Part shown: positions 1-6,355 of the stretch, piece after piece
How the letters are laid out: every line of letters begins with the position of its first letter
Position numbering within the stretch: the stretch's first letter is position 1
Translations under genes and position numbers: made by a program
The notes under the pieces: generated by a model
What the model saw: only the letters and a program-made list of their open reading frames with translations
What the model was told of the DNA's origin: nothing
Databases searched by the model: none
From: Parvularculaceae bacterium
GTDB taxonomy: Bacteria > Pseudomonadota > Alphaproteobacteria > Caulobacterales > Parvularculaceae
Direction of reading: 5' to 3'
Assembly (NCBI GenBank): GCA_013389125.1
Contig: JACADX010000027.1
Span: forward strand, 1-6,669
Length of the DNA: 6,669 bases

Positions 1-1
1 C

Positions 2-355
2 TTGCTCGCGGACCCGGCGAGCTTCGCGATCGCGCGCCCGACGGGCGGGGCCGCCGGCGGCGCGAATGACGGGTCGGGCGCAATTTCGCTCGCCAATATC
101 GCGACGACGGCGGCGGCGCGCGCGGTTGCAGAATCGGTCGCGCAAATCGGCTCGGCGGCGCGCGACGCCGATCTCAAAGCGGAGACGAACAAGGCGCTCG
201 CTGACGATCTGTCGGCGCGCGCGGCCGCCTCCGCCGGCGTCAATCTCGACGAGGAGCTTTCAAATCTCATCTTGTATCAGCGCGCCTACGGGGCGAACGC
301 GCGCGTCATCGCGGCGATCGATGAGCTCTGGCAGTCGCTGCTGCAGATCATCTAG
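2..355 (+). CDS. flgK: Flagellar hook-associated protein 1 (FlgK), C-terminal fragment
   Basis: This is the last 117 residues of FlgK, the first of the two junction proteins linking the flagellar hook to the filament; the 5' part lies outside the window. The reading frame is open from the first base, and the in-frame TTG at position 2 is not a credible start. The recognisable part is the C-terminal helix, about residues 76-117: 'ASAGVNLDEELSNLILYQRA' followed by an alanine-rich 'YGANARVIAAIDELW' stretch. This is the FlgEFG/FlgK C-terminal D0 signature, which packs as a coiled coil in the axial structure. Residues 1-75 are Ala/Gly-rich and low in information. The TAG stop overlaps the likely ribosome binding site (AGGGA, 354-358) of the next gene, flgL, so the two are almost certainly co-transcribed. 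FlgE or another axial protein shares this C-terminal motif, but the adjacent flgL makes FlgK the best reading. Confidence 0.87.
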   Translation: MLADPASFAIARPTGGAAGGANDGSGAISLANIATTAAARAVAESVAQIGSAARDADLKAETNKALADDLSARAAASAGVNLDEELSNLILYQRAYGANARVIAAIDELWQSLLQII

Positions 356-364
356 GGACGCGCC

Positions 365-1282
365 ATGACGAGAATCTCCGACCTTGGGTTTCAGCAGATC
401 CTTCTCAACAGCTTTCAGCGTGCGCAGGGTTCCGCGCAGCTGCGCCAGATTCAGCTCTCAACGGGCAAAGTCTCGGATCGCTATAGCGGCGTCGGCGTTG
501 CGACCGGTCAGCTCCTGTCCGCGGAAGGCGTGATCGAGCGGGTCAGCGCCTACGAAAAAGCCGCCGGGGTCGCCGCGTCGCGCCTTCAAACGCAGGAGGC
601 GGCGCTGACGACGATTGCAGACAGCGTGGCGCGGCTTCGCGAGCGTTTCGTCGTCGCAATGTCGACGGGGAGCGCGGAACTGATCGCGCCGGAACTCGCC
701 TCCGAGGCACAGCGGATCATCGCGGCGCTGAGTACGGAATCGGGCGGCGTCTACGTCTTCGGCGGCGTCAATGGGACGGTTCCGCCGACGACGGCGCAAT
801 CAATTGCGGATATTGCGGCCGCGCCGAACACGGATGCGCTTTTCGTTGACGCGGCGCGTCAACGCCTTGCGGTCGAAGAAGGGACGACGGTCGACGGCGG
901 CGCGACCGCGCGTGAAATCGCAAGCGGGCTCTATCGAACGCTTCAGGAGATCGCCAATGCGCCGCAGGCGCTTGGAGCGTTTTCCGGCCAGCTCACGAAC
1001 GCCCAGTCGGCGTTTCTGACGCAGGAGATCGCGGATCTCGATCAGATCTCGGCGCGCCTTTACGAGGAACTCGGCCTCAACGGCCTCGCCCAAGGCCAGA
1101 CGGAAGACGCCCGCGTCCGCAATGTCCAGCGCCGCGACCTTGCCGAGATCGTCGCGTCGGAAATCGAGGACGTCGACCTTGCGGAAGTCGTCGCCCGACT
1201 CAATCAGGACCGCATCGCCATCGAAGCCGCGGCGCAGGCGCTGAAACAGGCGAGCGAATTGTCGCTGCTGAATTTCCTCTAG
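365..1282 (+). CDS. flgL: Flagellar hook-associated protein 3 / hook-filament junction protein FlgL
   Basis: A complete 305-residue protein of the flagellin/FlgL family. FlgL forms the second junction ring between FlgK and the filament and is exported by the flagellar type III apparatus without a cleaved signal peptide; none is seen here. The N-terminal D0 helix starts at 'MTRISDLGF' and continues through 'QLRQIQLSTGK' (27-35), as in flagellin-like proteins. 'VYVFGGVNG' (129-137) matches the 'Y.F.G' strand typical of FlgL at the D0/D1-to-D2 transition. The C-terminal helix 'DLAEVVARLNQDRIAIEAAA' (271-290) ends in 'LSLLNFL', the usual FlgL terminus. The start ATG lies 9 nt after the flgK stop with AGGGA at 354-358, giving 6 nt spacing. 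The length is normal for a compact FlgL. It is the last gene of the flagellar run here: a palindromic repeat and a convergent gene follow, rather than flaF/flbT as in some rhizobia. A minor flagellin is the alternative, but gene order favours FlgL. Confidence 0.92.
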   Translation: MTRISDLGFQQILLNSFQRAQGSAQLRQIQLSTGKVSDRYSGVGVATGQLLSAEGVIERVSAYEKAAGVAASRLQTQEAALTTIADSVARLRERFVVAMSTGSAELIAPELASEAQRIIAALSTESGGVYVFGGVNGTVPPTTAQSIADIAAAPNTDALFVDAARQRLAVEEGTTVDGGATAREIASGLYRTLQEIANAPQALGAFSGQLTNAQSAFLTQEIADLDQISARLYEELGLNGLAQGQTEDARVRNVQRRDLAEIVASEIEDVDLAEVVARLNQDRIAIEAAAQALKQASELSLLNFL

Positions 1283-1385
1283 AGCGGCGTGCGCTGACGT
1301 GTGCGCGGTTCAGCGCGTAAACGCCGCGACAAACAGGGATTAGAGCAAGCGCCATGATTCTGAATCATGGCGCTTGCTCTAATCC
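1280..1385. repeat. Bipartite palindromic intergenic repeat (two stem-loops, TAGAGC ends)
   Basis: Two adjacent hairpins fill the gap between convergent flgL and the sulfotransferase gene. Hairpin 1: 1284-1290 pairs with 1321-1327 (GCGGCGT/ACGCCGC) and 1291-1297 pairs with 1310-1316 (GCGCTGA/TCAGCGC), leaving a 4-nt bulge (1317-1320) and a 12-nt loop. Hairpin 2: arms 1337-1360 and 1362-1385 are a perfect 24-bp inverted repeat around a single T at 1361. TAGAGC occurs at 1280-1285 and 1341-1346, and as its reverse complement GCTCTA at 1376-1381. From general knowledge, Hyphomicrobiales genomes carry abundant intergenic elements of this TAGAGC-hairpin design, so this is probably one copy of a dispersed family, though only one is visible here. 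It could act as a bidirectional terminator or mRNA-stabilising structure between converging transcripts; no U-tract follows either hairpin. Confidence 0.8.
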
Positions 1386-2998
1386 GGCGCGTATCCGAAT
1401 CTTTTGACCCAGGGCGCAAGAATCGCCAGCGCCGGCGCCATTCCGTCGCGATAGTGTCGCCATTTTCCGATCGACGTGTCATAGGGCTTTTCGATCACCT
1501 GCTTGGCGCTCGGCGTCCTGACGGCGCGGGCGAGCGCCGTTTCACGGTAATTCCGGACTGCGTCGTCCCAGCCGACGCCGAGGAAATCGAGAATCCTTCC
1601 GATCTCGCCGTCGAAGTCGGCCACGATGTTCTCATACCGCACATCATGAATGTTCAATTGCGCCCCGCCGCGGACCAAGTCCCCGATCGTCATGACGCGG
1701 TCGTAAAACTCGGCGGCGGACTTGATGTCGAGAAAGTGCGCCATGCCCGGATTGACCTGGAAATGCTGCTGGAACGCGCTGAGCACGGCGTCGCGCGGAT
1801 CGCGCAGGACGAAGATGATCTTCGCCTCCGGGAAAAGCCGCCAGATGAGCGCAAGCTGCGCCGTATTCAGCGGGAGCTTGTCGACGATCATGTCGCGGTC
1901 GTCGCGGCGGCCGAGCGCCTTTTTCGCGCGCGCCCAATAGGACGCGCGAAGCGCGTTGATTTCGGCTGCGGTTTGCTCCGGCAGCAGCGACAATCCCTCG
2001 TCGGCAAGCGAAAAGCGCCGCCACGCGTCGACGAAATTGTCTTCCTCCTCCATGACGGCGATGCGGGGATGGGACGACAGAATCTGATCGAGCCATGTCG
2101 TGCCGGAGCGCACGAACCCCATCAGGAAGACGGGCGCTCGTCCTTCGAGCGCGCCGTCGCGAGGCCAAAAAGCCGGGTCCTGCCCTTGAAGGAACCGGAT
2201 CATGCGGTCGAGATGCTCGGTCTGCAAGGGGCTTGGCGTTCCGCGCGCGTGGTCGAGATCGAGCATCGCAAGAAGCCTGTTCGCTTCGCTGTAATGTCCG
2301 AACGCCGGCCCGAAGTCGCCGAGCCTGTCATGCGCCGTCGCGAGAATATGATGGAGACGCGCTTCAATGCGGCGATTTGAGCCGGGAAAGGCGGTCAACA
2401 ATGGCGCGGCGGCCGCGATCACGGCCTCATAGCGCCTGTCGCGGAGGTCGATTTCGAGCGCCGCAAGTCGCGCGACGGCGTTTTCCGGGTCGAGGCGCAT
2501 GGCGTCAGCCGCAAGGCTGCGGGCGCGACCCATCTCATGCGTCGTCTCGAAGAAGCGGGCGGCGCGGGCGAGCACGGTCGCAGAACGAGGCTCGGCGGCG
2601 AGCGCCTTCTCGAAAGTCGCGCGCGCGAGGACTCTTTGGTCGTTGAGGTATCGGACTTCGGCGAGATGACACAAGGCGTCGCCATTGCCGGGATCGCGCT
2701 CAGTGGCTTCTGCGAAGGCGCGTTCGGCCTGACCGTAATCGCCGCGTTCCTTGTAAAGGACGCCGAGCCAGTAAAGCAGCTGCGGCCGCCCGGGCTCGAT
2801 CTGGTTAGCGCGGATGAACGCCCGCAGCGCCTCGACGTTCCGTCCCTGCCGGTAGGCCGTGAAGCCGGCGATCTGCAAGGCGCCGACATCATTCGGATCG
2901 CGGACGAACATCGTGCGCGCAATGGCCGTCGCCCGCGCGAAATCGCCCGCCTGCGCGGCGGCGATGCCGTGGTCAAATGGCGTTTTTCCGTCGCTCAT
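1379..2998 (-). CDS. TPR-repeat sulfotransferase (PAPS-dependent)
   Basis: A 539-residue two-domain protein. Residues ~1-245 are TPR-like helical repeats, the clearest being 'YWLGVLYKERGDYGQAERAF' (76-95) ending in a 'RDP' turn. Residues ~286-539 form a sulfotransferase domain: 'GFVRSGTTWLDQIL' (294-307) is the 5'-phosphosulfate loop, 'DKLPLN' (373-378) follows, 'IIFVLRDPRDAVLSAF' (394-409) carries the 3'-phosphate-binding Arg/Ser, and 'SIGKWRHY' (509-516) is the C-terminal cofactor-contact motif. The family moves sulfate from PAPS to an acceptor; the acceptor here cannot be read from sequence and might be a glycan, a protein or a small molecule. No signal peptide or membrane segment is seen, so it is probably cytoplasmic. 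The frame extends up to a TTG at 3034, but the ATG at 2998 has AAAAGG 5 nt upstream and is preferred; an ATG at 3022 lacks such a site. The final codon and TAG stop lie inside the palindromic repeat. It is convergent with flgL and divergent from mnmA, so it is probably transcribed alone. Confidence 0.93.
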   Translation of the reverse strand: MSDGKTPFDHGIAAAQAGDFARATAIARTMFVRDPNDVGALQIAGFTAYRQGRNVEALRAFIRANQIEPGRPQLLYWLGVLYKERGDYGQAERAFAEATERDPGNGDALCHLAEVRYLNDQRVLARATFEKALAAEPRSATVLARAARFFETTHEMGRARSLAADAMRLDPENAVARLAALEIDLRDRRYEAVIAAAAPLLTAFPGSNRRIEARLHHILATAHDRLGDFGPAFGHYSEANRLLAMLDLDHARGTPSPLQTEHLDRMIRFLQGQDPAFWPRDGALEGRAPVFLMGFVRSGTTWLDQILSSHPRIAVMEEEDNFVDAWRRFSLADEGLSLLPEQTAAEINALRASYWARAKKALGRRDDRDMIVDKLPLNTAQLALIWRLFPEAKIIFVLRDPRDAVLSAFQQHFQVNPGMAHFLDIKSAAEFYDRVMTIGDLVRGGAQLNIHDVRYENIVADFDGEIGRILDFLGVGWDDAVRNYRETALARAVRTPSAKQVIEKPYDTSIGKWRHYRDGMAPALAILAPWVKRFGYAPD

Positions 2999-3084
2999 GC
3001 CGGCCTTTTGAACGCTTCCCATCGTCGTTCGCAATAGCGCCGCTGCTGGATATTCCTTTGCCCGGTCCCTATGTTCCGCCCGCC
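2999..3084. promoter_or_regulatory. Divergent intergenic region between the sulfotransferase gene and mnmA
   Basis: These 86 bp separate two divergently transcribed genes, so promoters for both should lie here or extend into the flanking coding ends. On the plus strand the best sigma70-like candidate is TTGAAC (3008-3013) with CAATAG (3032-3037) 18 nt later, a poor -10 match. No convincing -35/-10 pair was found on the minus strand. No clear operator palindrome was seen. The assignment rests on gene orientation more than on motif quality. Confidence 0.35.
3004..3009 (-). promoter_or_regulatory. Ribosome binding site deciding the sulfotransferase start
   Basis: On the minus strand this reads AAAAGG and ends 5 nt before the ATG at 2998-2996. 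Upstream in-frame candidates (ATG at 3022, TTG at 3034) have no purine-rich stretch at suitable distance. This favours the 539-residue protein over the 551-residue version. Confidence 0.55.
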
Positions 3085-4248
3085 ATGACGCTGATCTCGG
3101 ACATTGCTCGCCTCGACGCGCCAGTAATCGACCTCGGCCTTCCGGCCGGGGCGCGGGTCGTCGTCGCCATGTCGGGCGGCGTCGATTCTTCGGTGACGGC
3201 GGCGCTCGTCAAGCATTCAGGCTTTGACGCCGTCGGCGTCACGCTGCAGCTTTACGATCATGGCGCCGCCATCCAAAGAAAAGGCGCCTGCTGCGCGGGG
3301 CAGGATATTCAAGACGCGCGCAATGTCGCGGCGCGACTCGGCATTCCGCATTACGTGCTCGACTATGAGGATCGCTTTTCGCAAAGCGTGATGGAGGATT
3401 TCGCCGACACCTACCTTGCCGGCGCAACGCCGGTTCCCTGCATCCGCTGCAATGAGCGCGTGAAGTTTCGCGATCTCATGGATGTCGCGCGCGACCTCGG
3501 CGGCGCAGCGATGGCGACAGGACACTATATCCGGCGCGTTCGTGGGCCGAACGGGGCCGAGCTTCGCCGCGCGAAGGATGCAGGCCGCGACCAGAGCTAT
3601 TTCCTGTTTTCAACGACGCGGCAGCAGCTTGAATTCCTGCGGTTTCCGCTCGGCGATCTCCCGAAAGACGAGGTCCGGCGCATCGCCGGCCAGTTCGGCC
3701 TTGTTGTCGCCGACAAGCCGGACAGTCAGGACATTTGTTTTGTCCCGGAAGGCAAATACGCCTCCGTCGTCGAGCGCTTGCGTCCGGGTTCGGCGGAGCC
3801 CGGCGAAATCGTTCATGTCGACGGGACGATCGTTGTAACGCATCCGGGCGTCATTCATTATACGGTCGGCCAACGCCGCGGCCTCGGCGTGGCGACGGGC
3901 GAGCCCTTGTTTGTCGTGCGTCTCGACCCCGACCGGCGGCGCGTCGTCGTCGGCCCGCGCGACGCGCTCTTTGTGCGACGCATCCGCTTGAAAGATCTCT
4001 CCTGGCTCGGGGACGGAGGACTTGACGAGGCTGCGTGCGCCGGAACGCCGATCGCCGTCCGCGTGCGCTCGACGCGGCCGCCGAAAGCGGCGCGGTTCGC
4101 CTTTGACGCCGGCCCTGTCGTCGATCTCGCGGCGCCGGAAGAGGGCGTCGCGCCGGGACAGGCCTGCGTCTTCTATTCGCCGGAGCCCGGCCATGATCGC
4201 GTCCTCGGCGGAGGCTGGATCGCGGCGACGGAGACCGCGTCCGCATGA
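3085..4248 (+). CDS. mnmA: tRNA-specific 2-thiouridylase MnmA
   Basis: A 387-residue cytoplasmic enzyme that activates U34 of tRNA-Lys, -Glu and -Gln with ATP and inserts sulfur to make 2-thiouridine, supporting accurate decoding of A/G-ending codons. The PP-loop 'SGGVDSS' is at 30-36. The cysteine motif 'CIRCNERVKF' (119-128) places C122 where E. coli has catalytic Cys102, and 'DSQDICF' (213-219) supplies C218, equivalent to Cys199. 'MATGHYIRR' (143-151) and 'IHYTVGQRRGLG' (257-268) are further family signatures; the C-terminal beta-barrel is intact through 'GGGWI'. The ATG at 3085 gives the usual family length; the frame is open to 2977, but that extension overlaps the divergent gene and adds atypical residues. 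No clear Shine-Dalgarno precedes 3085, so initiation may be weak or nearly leaderless. The stop overlaps the next start (ATGA, 4245-4248), indicating translational coupling to the GNAT gene. Confidence 0.97.
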   Translation: MTLISDIARLDAPVIDLGLPAGARVVVAMSGGVDSSVTAALVKHSGFDAVGVTLQLYDHGAAIQRKGACCAGQDIQDARNVAARLGIPHYVLDYEDRFSQSVMEDFADTYLAGATPVPCIRCNERVKFRDLMDVARDLGGAAMATGHYIRRVRGPNGAELRRAKDAGRDQSYFLFSTTRQQLEFLRFPLGDLPKDEVRRIAGQFGLVVADKPDSQDICFVPEGKYASVVERLRPGSAEPGEIVHVDGTIVVTHPGVIHYTVGQRRGLGVATGEPLFVVRLDPDRRRVVVGPRDALFVRRIRLKDLSWLGDGGLDEAACAGTPIAVRVRSTRPPKAARFAFDAGPVVDLAAPEEGVAPGQACVFYSPEPGHDRVLGGGWIAATETASA

Positions 4249-4682
4249 CGACGATCCGTCCCCTGACGAGGGCGGACGAGGCGGGCTGGCGGCCGCTGTG
4301 GCGGGGCTATCTCGAGTTTTACAAAGCGGCGCTCGACAAAGCGACGACGACGAAGACGTTCGAACGCCTTGTCGGCGATCCTCGGTTCTTCGCCTTCGTC
4401 GCCGATCGGGAAGGCGCGCTGGTCGGCGTCGTTCACTGCATAATCCACCCCGCGACGTGGTCGATTCGCGACTACTGCTACCTCGAAGACCTGTTCGTTC
4501 AGCCGGTCGAGCGCGGCAAAGGGACGGGGCGGGCGCTGATCGAGGCCGTTTATTCGGAAGCAAGGCGCCGCAGCCTCGACAGGGTTTATTGGCTGACTCA
4601 CGAAACCAACGCCGCCGGTCGGGCGCTCTACGGCAAGCTTGCGTCTTTCGACGGTTTCATACAGTACCGTCGAAAACTCTAG
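4245..4682 (+). CDS. GNAT-family N-acetyltransferase
   Basis: A 145-residue single-domain GNAT protein that should transfer acetyl from acetyl-CoA to an amine; the substrate is unknown. It starts with the typical beta-1 'TIRPLTRADEAGW' (3-15). The central strands are 'FFAFVADREGALVGVVHCII' (48-67) and 'YCYLEDLFVQP' (77-87). The acetyl-CoA pyrophosphate loop is 'ERGKGTGRALIE' (89-100), a good match to the Q/R-x-x-G-x-G/A consensus. 'VYWLTHETNAAGRALYGKLA' (114-133) is the usual motif-B segment with Asn and Tyr, the latter the likely general acid. The 'YLEDLFV' and 'THETNAAGRALY' wording resembles the diamine/D-amino-acid acetyltransferase-like subgroup, but this does not fix the substrate. Its ATG overlaps the mnmA stop by 4 nt. 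The nearest purine run, GGAG at 4230-4233, is 11 nt upstream, so coupled translation is likely more important. No frameshift or missing element is seen. Confidence 0.9.
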   Translation: MTTIRPLTRADEAGWRPLWRGYLEFYKAALDKATTTKTFERLVGDPRFFAFVADREGALVGVVHCIIHPATWSIRDYCYLEDLFVQPVERGKGTGRALIEAVYSEARRRSLDRVYWLTHETNAAGRALYGKLASFDGFIQYRRKL

Positions 4683-4690
4683 TTCCCCTC

Positions 4691-4696
4691 GGAAGG
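4691..4696 (+). promoter_or_regulatory. Ribosome binding site for the YkgJ-type gene
   Basis: GGAAGG lies 3 nt before the ATG at 4700. The reading frame is open far upstream through the GNAT gene, so this site, together with the conserved cysteine-rich N-terminus immediately after the ATG, fixes the start. Confidence 0.55.
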
Positions 4697-4699
4697 CGT

Positions 4700-5068
4700 A
4701 TGCCGAAAAAGCGCTATAACTGCCTCAAATGCGTCGCCTATTGCTGCACCTACACGCTCATTCCGGCGAACAAGTCGGACGTGAAGCGCCTGGCGAAGCA
4801 TTTCGGGATGACGCCGCGCGAGGCGGAAAAGCGCTTCACCAAGAAAGGCGACAAGGAGAATCCGCGCGTTCTAAGGCACAGGGAGGACGCGCATTTTCAG
4901 ACCGCCTGCATGTTCCTCGATCAGGACACGCGCAAATGCACGATCTATGAAGCGCGTCCGCGCATCTGCCGCGATTTTCCGACGCAGTCGCGCTGCGGCT
5001 ATTACGACTTCCTGAAGTTCGAGCGCGAAGTGCAGGACGACCCGAAATGGGTCGCGACGACGGACTAG
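4700..5068 (+). CDS. YkgJ-family zinc/iron-chelating cysteine-cluster protein
   Basis: A 122-residue protein of the YkgJ (CxxCxxCC) family, small soluble proteins predicted to bind zinc or an Fe-S cluster; the biochemical role of the family is poorly defined. Eight cysteines are visible: C8, C11, C15 and C16 in 'CLKCVAYCC' (8-16), C70 in 'FQTACMFLD' (66-74), C80 in 'RKCTIYEARP' (78-87), C90 in 'RICRDFP' (88-94) and C99. The 'C.fLd....kCtIYe.RP..CR.fP' order is the family signature. Between the two cysteine groups is a basic helical stretch (about 25-62, with 'DVKRLAKHFGMTPREAEKRF') that may contact a partner or nucleic acid, which is inference only. No membrane segment or signal peptide is present. 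The gene sits 17 nt after the GNAT stop and 7 nt before the oxidoreductase, so it is most likely part of the mnmA transcript. The frame is open far upstream of 4700, but that extension only overlaps mnmA and the GNAT gene out of frame. Confidence 0.88.
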   Translation: MPKKRYNCLKCVAYCCTYTLIPANKSDVKRLAKHFGMTPREAEKRFTKKGDKENPRVLRHREDAHFQTACMFLDQDTRKCTIYEARPRICRDFPTQSRCGYYDFLKFEREVQDDPKWVATTD

Positions 5069-5075
5069 GACGGCG

Positions 5076-6191
5076 ATGGCGGAGCGCGTCGACGCGATCG
5101 TCATCGGCGCGGGCGTCATCGGCCTTGCCGTCGCGCGGGCGCTGGCGCTTTCAGGCCGCGAGGTCATTGTTCTCGAAAGGCGCGACGCCTTCGGGACCGA
5201 AACGTCGGCGCGAAACTCCGAGGTCATTCACGCCGGGATCTACTATCGTCCGGGCGGTTTGCGCGCGCGCCTCTGCGTCGAAGGAAGGAAGAAGCTTTAC
5301 GCCTATTGCCAGGACCGCGGCGTCACTCATTTGAACTGCGAAAAGCTGATCGTTGCGACGAGCGAGACGGAAGCTCCAAGGCTCGCCGGCATCCTGGCGA
5401 CCGCGAAAGCGAACGGCGTCGACGATCTCGTGCGAATTGAGGGGCCGGAGGCGGCGCGGCTTGAGCCGGGGCTTTTTTGCGTTTGCGCCTTACGGTCGCC
5501 GTCGACCGGCATTGTCGACAGTCATGGCCTGATGCTGTCGCTGCTCGGCGATCTTGAGAACGCCGGCGGGATATTGTCGCTCCTGTCGCCTGTCGTCGGA
5601 GGGCGCGTCGTTTCAGACGGCGTCGAGATCGATGTCGGCGGCGAAGGGGCGGCGACCCTTTCGGCGCGCCTCGTCGTCAATTCGGGCGGTCTTTATGCGG
5701 ACGAGATCGCGCGCTCGATCGCCGGACTTGACGGGAGATTCATTCCAAAACTGCGTCCGGCGAAGGGGCAGTATTTCACCTATTCGGGCAAAGCGCCGTT
5801 TTCGCGCCTCATCTATCCGTTGCACAGGCCGGACAGTCAGGGCGTCCACTACACGCGCGATCTTGGCGGTCAGGCGCGATTGGGTCCCGACATTCGTTGG
5901 GACGCGCCGCTCGGCGATTACGCCGTCGATCCGTCGCGCCTTCCTGAATTCGTGCGGGCGGTTTCGCGGTTCTGGCCGGATCTTGATCCGGCGCGCCTCA
6001 ATCCCGGCTATGCCGGCCAGCGCCCGAAAGCGACCGGCCCCGGCGAGGAGGGCGATTTCATCATCATCGGCCCGAAAACCCACGGTACGCCCGGTTATTT
6101 CGGCCTTTACGCCATGGAATCGCCGGGTCTCACCTCTTGCCTCGCGATCGGGGATTACGTCGCGGATCTCGTCCGGACGGAGGTCGCCTGA
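5076..6191 (+). CDS. FAD-dependent oxidoreductase, L-2-hydroxyglutarate oxidase-like (DAO family)
   Basis: A 371-residue flavoprotein of the DAO/GlpD superfamily. The N-terminal Rossmann motif 'IVIGAGVIGLAVARALA' (8-24) with E34 in 'VIVLER' binds the FAD ADP moiety. 'TSARNSEVIHAGIYY' (43-57) is the signature of the L-2-hydroxyglutarate oxidase/dehydrogenase (LhgO/L2HGDH) branch. 'STGIVDSHGLM' (143-153), 'RPAKGQYF' (227-234) and C-terminal 'GLYAMESPGLTSCLAIGDYV' (343-362) complete the fold and the FAD-binding end. LhgO enzymes oxidise L-2-hydroxyglutarate to 2-oxoglutarate and pass electrons to the membrane quinone pool, clearing a by-product of promiscuous dehydrogenases. The protein is shorter than E. 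coli LhgO (about 420 residues) because of a compact C-terminus, and the key motifs are intact. The substrate is therefore likely but not certain; related 2-hydroxy acids or amino acids are possible. The ATG follows AGGA (5067-5070), which overlaps the preceding TAG stop, with 5 nt spacing. It is the last gene of the run. Confidence 0.9.
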   Translation: MAERVDAIVIGAGVIGLAVARALALSGREVIVLERRDAFGTETSARNSEVIHAGIYYRPGGLRARLCVEGRKKLYAYCQDRGVTHLNCEKLIVATSETEAPRLAGILATAKANGVDDLVRIEGPEAARLEPGLFCVCALRSPSTGIVDSHGLMLSLLGDLENAGGILSLLSPVVGGRVVSDGVEIDVGGEGAATLSARLVVNSGGLYADEIARSIAGLDGRFIPKLRPAKGQYFTYSGKAPFSRLIYPLHRPDSQGVHYTRDLGGQARLGPDIRWDAPLGDYAVDPSRLPEFVRAVSRFWPDLDPARLNPGYAGQRPKATGPGEEGDFIIIGPKTHGTPGYFGLYAMESPGLTSCLAIGDYVADLVRTEVA

Positions 6192-6278
6192 CGGGCTCGA
6201 CCGCATCGAGTCATGGCTGCGCCGTCGCGGCAAGCAGCCTGCATCGCGCACCGCCGCCGGCCGGACGGCTTGCGAAAG

Positions 6279-6294
6279 GCGTGCGGGGGCACGC
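6279..6294 (+). other. Short GC stem-loop after the oxidoreductase gene
   Basis: GCGTGC (6279-6284) and GCACGC (6289-6294) form a 6-bp stem with a GGGG loop, 88 nt after the oxidoreductase stop. It could help end the mnmA operon transcript, but no T-run follows, so it is not a standard intrinsic terminator. The rest of 6192-6308 shows no gene; its only other notable content is a GC-rich palindromic patch around 6252-6269. Confidence 0.25.
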
Positions 6295-6308
6295 AGCCGA
6301 ACCGCGCC

Positions 6309-6337
6309 TTGCAGGGCCTTTATCCTGCCGGTATAGA
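6309..6337 (+). promoter_or_regulatory. Sigma70-type promoter for the tRNA gene
   Basis: TTGCAG (6309-6314) and TATAGA (6332-6337) are separated by exactly 17 nt. Transcription would start near 6344, about a dozen nucleotides before the mature tRNA 5' end at 6356, leaving a short leader for RNase P to remove. The position and spacing fit a dedicated housekeeping tRNA promoter. Confidence 0.65.
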
Positions 6338-6355
6338 CGCGGCCTCTTCGCCCAG

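Noticed and set aside
1367..2380. A 337-codon plus-strand open frame antisense to the sulfotransferase gene
   Set aside because: Its translation is Arg/Asp-rich without any recognisable domain, while the opposite strand encodes a protein with clear catalytic motifs. Long antisense frames are expected in DNA with high third-position GC.
3610..4563. A 317-codon minus-strand open frame across mnmA and the GNAT gene
   Set aside because: Low-complexity Arg/Ser/Pro composition, no motif, and it lies antisense to two well-supported genes.
4022..4699. N-terminal extension of the YkgJ frame upstream of 4700
   Set aside because: The extension lies out of frame over mnmA and the GNAT gene and is Arg-rich with no similarity; the family's cysteine signature begins right after the ATG at 4700, which has its own ribosome binding site.
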